Shown here: positions 55,805-64,000 of the stretch, piece after piece | Position numbering within the stretch: the first letter of the stretch is position 1 | Layout: every line of letters begins with the position of its first letter | NCBI GenBank assembly: GCA_033782935.1 | Contig: JAWQEG010000408.1 | Coordinates: forward strand, 372,001 to 436,000 | Reading direction: 5' to 3' | DNA from: Petrolisthes cinctipes | Lineage: Eukaryota > Arthropoda > Malacostraca > Decapoda > Porcellanidae | DNA length: 64,000 nt | Translations under genes and position numbers: made by a program | The notes under the pieces: generated by a model | Database searches by the model: none | What the model saw: only the letters and a program-made list of their open reading frames with translations | Told to the model about the DNA's origin: nothing

Positions 55805-56671
55805 ATGGCAAAAACTACAAAATATAACAGATTATTCCGAGGAAAGGAAGCCTTTTGTACTTATTTTGAAGACAACTATATAATAACAGGAAAGCCAGGA
55901 CACAGAGTACTACGGAATACATTATATACAGAGTACCAAAAGTATTGCCAGTCAAGACAACTTATACCCGCCTCTCTCGTCAACATTGGTATGTTGTTAG
56001 GTCAACTTGGGGTCACTAAGAAGGTCAGGATTGGTGGATATCGGGGAAAAGGTCAGCAATACGCATATGTTGGCATGTGTAGTCGCCATGGTGATATTGC
56101 TGGACCAGATGCTGACAACCCACGTATTCGTAGTACAACATATAAAAAGAAGAAAGCAACACCTACAACGGTTACTACGAGTACAAAGACACACAGTTTG
56201 TGCAACTTTCTTCACAAATATTACGTTATAACTCCTGGCATCAACAATAATAATATTCCTAATGCTGTTGATGAGTTCTCTCGTAACTACCATAATTACT
56301 GCCAACACAAGAACCTAACACCTGTATCACAAGTAACAATAATGATATTTATGAAAGAGAGAGGACTGAAGACTAGTATCCGGTTAGGTAGTAAAGGTAA
56401 ACTCTTTTACTTTGGCCTAACCCGTCGCCGGACCTACCCTTCTGCTGCCACAGTTCCTGTCTCTACCCAATGCTGTCCTTCTACTGACAAGATGACCCAG
56501 CCTCACCCTACTCACCAACTAACACAGTCCTGTCCAACTGACCCTTGGCCTGTCCAGTCTTGCCCTGACTTTGATATTTTGCTAGACTCACTTTTGGAGG
56601 AATTATCAAACCCAATATCAAAAGTTGAACCACGTCAACCAGTCTATGATACATGGTTTTGGGATGACTAG
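55805..56671 (+). CDS. Tandem winged-helix-like protein, copy 6
   Basis: 288 codons, as the 47922 gene except Val153 to Asn, which needs two adjacent base changes (GTT to AAT) in module 2. The leader just before the start reads AAAAGTAACTATGG instead of AAAAGGAACTATGG. Promoter and 3' signals are intact. Confidence 0.8.
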   Translation: MAKTTKYNRLFRGKEAFCTYFEDNYIITGKPGHRVLRNTLYTEYQKYCQSRQLIPASLVNIGMLLGQLGVTKKVRIGGYRGKGQQYAYVGMCSRHGDIAGPDADNPRIRSTTYKKKKATPTTVTTSTKTHSLCNFLHKYYVITPGINNNNIPNAVDEFSRNYHNYCQHKNLTPVSQVTIMIFMKERGLKTSIRLGSKGKLFYFGLTRRRTYPSAATVPVSTQCCPSTDKMTQPHPTHQLTQSCPTDPWPVQSCPDFDILLDSLLEELSNPISKVEPRQPVYDTWFWDD

Positions 56672-58013
56672 GCCTAATCTTAATAAATATTTCCTTCCAC
56701 TAGTAGCCTAATATTGAAGGATGTATGTTACCTATTTGTTACTTATGTATTCACATTTTTACATAAAGATTTACCATATATTAAATTCTCTGTAGCCTTC
56801 ATAATATTGCCTACTTATCTTAATTTAATAAATGTATCATTCCACTATAAAAAAGAATTAGTAATATTGAAGGATAGGCTATATGTATTTGTTACTTTTA
56901 TGTTCACATTAAGTTCTCATAAAGATTTACTTTATCTTACATTCTCTGTATAAAATATACAGAAATTATACTTCTATTTCTACTAGGCTATACTATAACT
57001 TATGTATTCTATGTGTTAATAAGGAAATCCTTTAAAGAATGGTTTTAATATTATTCCTGGTTAAGTTTTCTTTATTGCTTTAACTTGAACAAATGTTATA
57101 AATACAGTATATATGGTTATACATAGCTATGGTTACTAAGTATTGTATTATACGGTATGTTAATGAGGTTTATTTATTATCAGAACAATAGATGACTTCA
57201 TATTACACTTTTCTTGAATATTCACCTTGGAACAATATTTTTTCTTTTACCTTTATTTGTTATTAAAGGAATAATAATCTTGCAAACAATAGTTCTCTTG
57301 ATAACATCTTACTATATTTTGTTTTTAATCTTGGATAATGTATAAAAGAAACTACTTTTGTGTACTGAACATAAATATATTGGGAAGGTTTTGTATTATA
57401 TTTTTGCAGTTACATTTATATTAATCCGTACTAAGCCAAAATAAAGAAATATTAATAATAAACTCAGATTATTAAATGTATCATTAATTAAAGAGGTCTA
57501 ACCTAAAGCACTAGTTAATATATTTGTATATTAAAGTCAAAGTAAAGAAATATTAATGATAAACTCAGATTATTATATGTATCATTAATTAAAGAGGTCT
57601 AACCTAAAGCACTAGTTAATATATTTGTATTTGTATAATATTAAGTCAAAGTAAAGAAATATTAATCATAAACTCAGATTATTGTATGTATCATTAATTA
57701 AAGAGGTCTAACCTAATTTAAAGTCTATATATTTGTGAAATCTTTTTACTTCAGTGACAATGAACATCACCTACACTTTCTGTTTATTGTATATTTTATG
57801 TGATTTGTGTTAAAATAAAGTTAACAATCATTATAATAAAGTTGTATATTTCTACAACCTGATAATTATGTAGTATATAATTCTGATAACTATTATGCTC
57901 TGATATTTCCGTATTAAAATCCATCCAAGCAAAAGTAGCCTATAATAGTCAGATGACTTAAAAACTTTACCAATATTTTGTATTTTACTATCATAGCTTG
58001 GGTCACCTGCTGC
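56672..58013 (+). repeat. 3' flank of copy 6
   Basis: AATAAA after the stop, two GAAGGAT-type units and three AATTAAAGAGGTCT units (57440-57715). Confidence 0.65.
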
Positions 58014-58022
58014 CTAGAGTGA

Positions 58023-58217
58023 TTGATTGATTAATTGATTGATATTAGGTGCCGCAACAGCGAGGTCATACAGCGCCAGAAAAAAGGTGATAGAGAGGTG
58101 AGACAGCAAGCAGGAAGGAAATAGAAAGAAAAGAGGGACAGTTGAAGAACTAAAAGCTAATGGCTGGGGCCGAAGGGGCGCCAAAACCCTTAAAGTATTG
58201 CCCACCCTACGGGGTGT
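58023..58217 (-). mobile_element. SINE-like retroposon, unit 6
   Basis: Orthologous insertion with CTAGAGTGA at 58014-58022 and 58218-58226. Confidence 0.75.
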
Positions 58218-58226
58218 CTAGAGTGA

Positions 58227-58775
58227 CACAAAGCATACATTATATTTTCTGAAGGAAACAATAAAATTATATTATTGACTGACTCATAAGAAAACAGTGT
58301 GGTAATGAAAAATATTAACATTAATATGGAGCTAAAAAAGCTGAATACAGTTATAGCTGAAGTTAATAATAATATAGAGCAATGATATTATACAGCCAAA
58401 GTAAGATACAGTTAAAATAATATACAACGGAGGTATTATTACCTTCAGCTATACAGCTAGGAAAATAAACTGCTAAAATATCCAGCTAAGGTAATATACA
58501 GCTTAGATAATACACACATCAGGTAATAAACAACTAAAATAATATACAACAAAAGTCACATTACAAATTAATACAAAGGAATACAAAGGACCATCACACA
58601 ACAAACCTAATGGTCCTTATGAGGAGGTGTGCTTTTACTAGGTTACTATATTCATTATTTTTATGGTGGAAAAAATTACTTCCCTAATATATGTTCATGG
58701 CAAATGTAATGCAACAGAATACACAACAAATTTACATATTTCAGTACTTAGCTTATATGTAACTTACAAACGGTT
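58227..58775. other. Unit 6 truncated spacer
   Basis: CAGCTA-rich block, then the GTTCATGGCAAATG junction at about 58688, running into the G-rich satellite at 58776. Confidence 0.5.
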
Positions 58776-59060
58776 AAAAGTGTGGGGTGAGAGGTGAGAG
58801 TGGGGTGTGAGGGGAGGAGGTGAGAAGAAAGAGATGTGGGGTGGGGAGGGGGAGAGGGAAGAGTGGGGTTGGAGGGAGGTGAGAGGGAAGAGTGGGGTGA
58901 GAGGGAAGAGTGGGGTGAGAGGGAAGAGTGGGGTGTGAGGGGAGGGGGAGAGAGGGAAGAGTGGGGTTGGAGGGAGGTGAGAGGGAAGAGTGGGGTGTGA
59001 GGGGAGGAGGTGAGAGGGAAGAGTGGGGTGTGAGGGGAGGAGGTGAGAGGGAAGAGTGGG
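58776..59060. repeat. G-rich GAGAGGGAAGAGTGGGGT minisatellite, second array
   Basis: Same unit type as 15990-16745 and in the same orientation, again following the truncated end of a gene unit. Confidence 0.85.
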
Positions 59061-59136
59061 GTTATTTGTAATGGGTCTCACCATGTTGGTGATGGTTTTT
59101 GTTCGGGCTGTAACAAATGGACTGTGGAATCGGCCC
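59060..59136. mobile_element. Solo right end of the 18049-type inverted-repeat element
   Basis: GGTCTCACCATGTT, TTTGTTCGGGCTGTAACAAA and ACTGTGGAATCGGCCC match the right end at 19229-19291. No left end is present; the G-rich satellite takes its place. Confidence 0.7.
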
Positions 59137-59756
59137 TCTATCTCTGTGTAGTGAGGCTACGGATATTCCTCTAACAACTTTACTACTTAATTAGGGAAAT
59201 ACTTTATAAGGTATTCATATATTACTGGTGATAAATAAAGGAAAGTTTATATAACGTGAGGTAATTAATTATATTATCCATCACGCTGTCTACGCTGGTT
59301 GTATATTAATTAGCCTAATGGTTGTTTACTTCCACAGAATGACACTTTAATACAGTATAACAATACAAATAAGAAACTCAAGATACAATTAATACTTTGA
59401 TCTTCTCTAGGGACTCACGTCTTTCACATATAGCCTATAGCCTAGGCCAATCAAGGACAAACAGTGGCTGATATTCATACACTTATTATTAGTCAAGTTG
59501 ATGATATACCCATTAATGAAATTAGATTATATGTATCTGGAATATTACTGAATAATTATAATCAGCTTTTGTCAACCATTCTCTTGTTATTATTGATGTT
59601 AACGTGTTACTGAAGATAACGTAACTTTAACTTAATGTACCGGTATGTAACTTACCCATAAGGTGAATCATCTTATCATTTTAATTAATAAGTGTTGATA
59701 AATAATTCCTACAAATGTTTCCAAGTAACAGTATTAATTATAGCCTAATGTGTTTC
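59137..59756. other. Non-coding stretch
   Basis: AT-rich sequence in which I see no gene, RNA or clear repeat. Confidence 0.4.
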
Positions 59757-60115
59757 TGTTTCTTGGTATACATTGGAGGAATCAAGTTACTCCATCGTAT
59801 ATACCATGGTATACTTTGGAGGAATCAAGTTACTCCATCGTATATACCATGGTATACATTGGAGGAATCAAGTTACTCCATCGTATATACCATGGTATAC
59901 ATTGGAGGAATCAAGTTACTCCATCGTATATACCATGGTATACATTGGAGGAATTAAGTTACTCCATCGTATATACCATGGTATACTTTGGAGGAATCAA
60001 GTTACTCCATCGTATATACCATGGTATACTTTGGAGGAATCAAGTTACTCCATCGTATATACCATGGTATACATTGGAGGAATCAAGTTACTCCATCGTA
60101 CATACCATGGAGTAT
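59757..60115. repeat. 43-bp minisatellite, about 8 units
   Basis: Unit with TATAC(A/T)TTGGAGGAATCA and TTACTCCATCGTATATACCA. Because 43 is not a multiple of three and stops are absent, ORFs appear in all frames; they are not genes. The first unit is preceded by TGTTTCTTGG, matching the dispersed GTTTCCTGG phrase. Confidence 0.9.
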
Positions 60116-60350
60116 ACTATCCACATAAGACACAAACTTATATTAAGTATACTTGTATACTTACATACTTGTTGTGTATACTATACACATAAAGACACAA
60201 ACTTATATTAAGTATACTTGTATACTTACATACTTGTTGTGTATACTATCCACATAAGACACAAACTTATAATTATTAAGTAGGACCTATACTTACATAC
60301 TATCCACATAAGACACAAACTTATATTAAGTATACTTACATACTTTGTGT
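60100..60350. repeat. About 62-bp tandem repeat
   Basis: Four units with TATCCACATAAGACACAAAC and AAGTATACTTGTATACTTAC. Confidence 0.8.
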
Positions 60351-60384
60351 TGAGTTTCTGGGCCGAGCTCCGTCACTGTTATAT

Positions 60385-60890
60385 AACGTAGATGTAACGT
60401 TCGTCACAGCCGTACTTAATAAGTTATCTAACACTTATAATGTTGTCACTACTGTAGATATAACGTTCGTCACAGCCGTACTTAATTAATAAGTTATCTA
60501 ACACTTATAATGTTGTCACTACTATAGATGTAACGTTCGTCACAGCCGTACTTAATTAATAAATTATCTAACACTTATAATGTTGTCACTACTATAGATA
60601 TAACGTTCGTCACAGCCGTACTTAATTAATAAGTTATCTAACACTTATAATGTTGTCACTACTATAGATATAACGTTCGTCACAGCCGTACTTAATTAAT
60701 AAGTTATCTAACACTTATAATGTTGTCACTACTGTAACGTTAGATATACCGGTAACGTTCGTCACAGCCGTACTTACCGGTAATAAGTTATCTAACACTT
60801 ATAATGTTGTCACTACTATAGATATAACGTTCGTCACAGCCGTACTTAATTAATAAGTTATCTAACACTTATAATCTTGTCACATTGCCA
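60385..60890. repeat. About 69-bp tandem repeat, about 7 units
   Basis: Units with TAACGTTCGTCACAGCCGTA, AATAAGTTATCTAACACTTA and ATGTTGTCACTACTATAGAT. Confidence 0.88.
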
Positions 60891-60954
60891 TCTTACAAGT
60901 CGTAATATTCCTTCAACAAATATAATACGTTTTCAGTAACTTTTTAAAGGCCTT

Positions 60955-61900
60955 AATGTTCTCACAACTTTTCACATTTGCAGGTAGTATTTAAAGTTAT
61001 AATAATTAACTTTATACATTACGTTAATTATAGTATATTATTTTGTATTCACTCGAGAAATCATAAAGAAAAGTAGTTAAATTTTAACTAAATGATTATT
61101 TTTAACACACACATACACAACTCTTAATACTTAAATAATCACAAACCTTTACCACACACAAGTTACTGGTAATAATAATAATAACTTTTCCATAATACGT
61201 AAATAATGACACACCTTCACCACACACAAGTTAGTGATAAACTGATCATTAAATATGGCCGCCGCCAGACACCGGTGTGGTGCGCGCCAAATATTGGCTA
61301 TATTCCTTCATAAAACCAGCCCAATATCCAGCCAAAACTAGCCCAAATATTCACCCATATTACCAGTTTGTTGCTTAGTACTGCATTAATTATATTGGTA
61401 TTTTATTCTATTAATATAAGTAATGTTTGTCAAGTACTATAATATCATACAAGTAACTCTACGACATCATTTATATAACTCAGTTTATATCAGTAATTAT
61501 AGACCAATTTGTTGCTCAGTACTGCATTAATTATATTGGTATTTTATTCTATTAATATAAGTAATGTTTGTCAAGTACTATAATATCATATCAGTAACTC
61601 TACGACATTATTTATATGACTCAGTTTATATCAGTAATTATATCATAGCCCAAACACTCACCAATTTGTTGCTTAGTACTGCATTAATTATATTGGTAAT
61701 TAAGTAATGTTTTATAATGTTTGTCAAGTACTATAATATCATATAAGTAACCCTACGACATCATTAATTAATATTTTATATAACTCAGTTTGTATCAGTA
61801 CCTATAATATTATATAGCCATGTTTGGCGTGAAAATCTCTAGAAATGGCAACACTGCTCAATGGAGAGAATTTCCGTTTAAAATTTCAAATTAGTATACT
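60955..61900. repeat. Segmental duplication, copy B
   Basis: Diverged copy of 24975-25640. Within it a block of about 150 bp (TTGCTTAGTACTGCATTAAT to TATAACTCAGTTTATATCAG) is repeated three times at about 61370-61810, whereas copy A has it once. Confidence 0.65.
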
Positions 61901-61964
61901 ATTTATCAACTTATTAAGTATTCTAATACTATAATCGAGTAGCATCACTTTGCATGTATATAGG

Positions 61965-62150
61965 GACATTTTTGTATGTCCCAGACTTAATAAGTAATTA
62001 AGACTTATATCATATCCATACACTCAATAAGTAATTAAGTAAGACTTATAGCATATCCATATAGACTTAATAAGTAATTAAGTAAGACATATCATATCCA
62101 TATAGACTTAAGTAATTAAGTAAGACATATACCATATCCATATAGCCAAC
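61965..62150. repeat. Short AT-rich tandem repeat
   Basis: About four units of GACTTAATAAGTAATTAAGT and CATATCCATATA. Confidence 0.75.
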
Positions 62151-62204
62151 CAGGAAGCTTTACGTAAAGTCTCTATTCCCCCTCACCTCCCACTGTGGCT
62201 ACAA

Positions 62205-63775
62205 CCGGCCATACAGACACAGACCCCGCCTGTCCGGCCATATATAGACACAGACCCAGCCTGTCCGGCCATATACAGACACAGACCCCGCCTGTCCGGC
62301 CATATATAGACACAGACCCAGCCTGTCCGGCCATATACAGACACAGACCCCGCCTGTCCGGCCATATACAGACACAGACCCCGCCTGTCCAGCCATATAC
62401 AGACACAGACCCCGCCTGTCCGGCCATATATAGACACAGACCCCGCCTGTCCAGCCATATACAGACACAGACCCCGCCTGTCCGGCCATATATAGACACA
62501 GACCCAGCCTGTCCGGTCATATACAGACACAGACCCCGCCTGTCCAGTCATATACACACACAGACCCCGCCTGTCCAGCCATATACAGACACAGACCCAG
62601 CCTGTCCAGCCATATAGAGACACAGACACAGCCATATACAGACACAGACCCAGCCTGTCCAGCCATATACAGACACAGACCCCGCCTGTCCGGCCATATA
62701 TAGACACAGACCCAGCCTGTCCGGCCATATACAGACACAGACCCCGCCTGTCCAGCCATATACAGACACAGACCCCGCCTGTCCAGCCATATACAGACAC
62801 AGACCCCGCCTGTCCGGCCATATATAGACACAGACCCCGCCTGTCCAGCCATATACAGACACAGACCCCGCCTGTCCGGTCATATATAGACACAGACCCA
62901 GCCTGTCCGGCCATATATAGACACAGACCCCGCCTGTCCAGCCATATATAGACACAGACCCAGCCTGTCCGGCCATATACAGACACAGACCCCGCCTGTC
63001 CAGCCATATACAGACACAGACCCCGCCTGTCCGGCCATATATAGACACAGACCCAGCCTGTCCGGTCATATACAGACACAGACCCCGCCTGTCCAGCCAT
63101 ATACACACACAGACCCCGCCTGTCCAGCCATATACAGACACAGACCCAGCCTGTCCAGCCATATAGAGACACAGACACAGCCATATACAGACACAGACCC
63201 AGCCTGTCCAGCCATATACAGACACAGACCCAGCCTGTCCAGCCATATACAGACACAGACCCAGCCTGTCCAGCCATATACAGACACAGACCCAGCCTGT
63301 CCAGCCATATACAGACACAGACCCCGCCTGTCCGGCCATATATAGACACAGACCCAGCCTGTCCGGTCATATACAGACACAGACCCCGCCTGTCCAGCCA
63401 TATACACACACAGACCCCGCCTGTCCAGCCATATACAGACACAGACCCAGCCTGTCCAGCCATATACAGACACAGACCCAGCCTGTCCAGCCATATACAC
63501 ACACAGACCCAGCCTGTCCAGCCATATACAGACACAGACCCAGCCTGTCCGGCCATATACACACACAGACCCAGCCTGTCCAGCCATACACACACACACA
63601 GACCCAGCCTGTCCAGCCATATACAGACACAGACCCAGCCTGTCCAGCCATATACAGACACAGACCCAGCCTGTCCAGCCATATACAGACACAGACCCAG
63701 CCTCTCCAGCCATATACACACACAGACCCTGCCTGTCCAGCCATACACACACAGACCCAGCCTATCCGGCCAGAC
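62205..63775. repeat. 31-bp minisatellite, about 50 units
   Basis: Unit GACACAGACCCCGCCTGTCC plus (A/G)GCCATATA(C/T)A. The variants CCC(C/A)GCC, CC(A/G)G(C/T)C and AGACAC or CACACA are mixed, and long blocks recur: for example the segment around 62520-62650 is repeated near 63065-63195. The very long minus-strand ORFs are by-products of the 31-bp period. Confidence 0.93.
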
Positions 63776-63886
63776 ACAGTAGGCCTACACACACATGGGA
63801 CCACAGACCACACATACCATGGCAACACCGTCATGTCAACACCAATCTTTGAGAGGTCCTGGAGGTTTTTGTTATATATATATCCT

Positions 63887-63945
63887 ATCACCTTCTTCTA
63901 GCGTTATATGACTTCGCTGTTGCGGGGCCTATTATTTGCCAATCA
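63887..63945 (+). mobile_element. SINE-like fragment
   Basis: TATCACCTTCTTCTAGCGTT, ATGACTTCGCTGTTGCGG and GGCCTATTAT match the 3' end of the dispersed SINE at 29190-29240. The tail is lost (GCCAATCAACTC). Confidence 0.55.
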
Positions 63946-64000
63946 ACTCAGGACCGTAGTGCAGTTATTAATTAGTCCATCACGGGACCCCCAGACTGCC

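Noticed and set aside
59715..60211. Three overlapping plus-strand ORFs of 80-153 codons.
   Set aside because: Products of the 43-bp satellite in each frame.
62183..63748. Minus-strand ORF of 521 codons rich in Gly, Val, Cys and Trp, with related ORFs in other frames.
   Set aside because: It is generated by the 31-bp satellite; equivalent ORFs exist in several frames.

Overview
The window looks like nuclear DNA of an arthropod, most likely a decapod crustacean. It is AT-rich, has very dense micro- and minisatellites, carries degenerate CCTAA/TTAGG-type tracts, shows intron-exon signals, and contains a dispersed SINE whose shadow peptide I associate with crab and shrimp genomes. That last point is recollection, not something shown here. 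There are no operons and no CRISPR array, and the only RNA-like sequence is the tRNA-derived head of a SINE.

The core is a family of intronless genes that I do not recognise as a named family. Five intact, nearly identical copies (288-289 codons) lie at 1468, 7456, 12272, 47922 and 55805. A sixth copy at 43453 is broken by a stop, and a divergent 470-codon paralogue lies at 19530. Every protein has two tandem winged-helix-like modules resembling the RFX or D5-primase-C-terminal type, followed by an acidic, aromatic, Ser/Pro-rich tail that looks like a transcription-activation region. The genes sit in repeat units of about 4.5-4.8 kb: a promoter with CCAAT boxes, a palindromic E-box GTCACGTGAC, a TATA box and TCATTG 30 bp downstream; the CDS; a minisatellite-bearing 3' flank; and one SINE at the same site in all six units. 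The same promoter layout occurs at 40051-40277, upstream of a frameshifted kinase-like gene with a Ser/Asp/Glu repeat tail (41842-43195). The winged-helix genes and the kinase-like gene therefore seem to form one co-regulated locus.

Region by region: 1-6.6 kb holds copy 1 and a 1.3-kb hAT-like element with an 8-bp target duplication. 6.8-15.4 kb holds copies 2 and 3. 15.4-17.3 kb holds G-rich and CTA satellites. 17.3-21.2 kb holds the paralogue, whose promoter is split by a 1.24-kb inverted-repeat element. 22.4-23.8 kb is a LINE remnant. 24.8 kb is a MADF-like remnant. 25.9-26.8 kb is a broken cold-shock-domain gene. 28-39 kb is mostly minisatellites and MITEs, with candidate host exons and a FAU-like (ubiquitin-like/eS30) gene carrying an in-frame stop. 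40-43.2 kb is the kinase-like gene. 43.2-58.7 kb holds the pseudogene copy and copies 5 and 6, with a second hAT-like copy and a long-inverted-repeat element between copies 5 and 6. 58.7-64 kb is satellite-rich and ends in about fifty copies of a 31-bp repeat.
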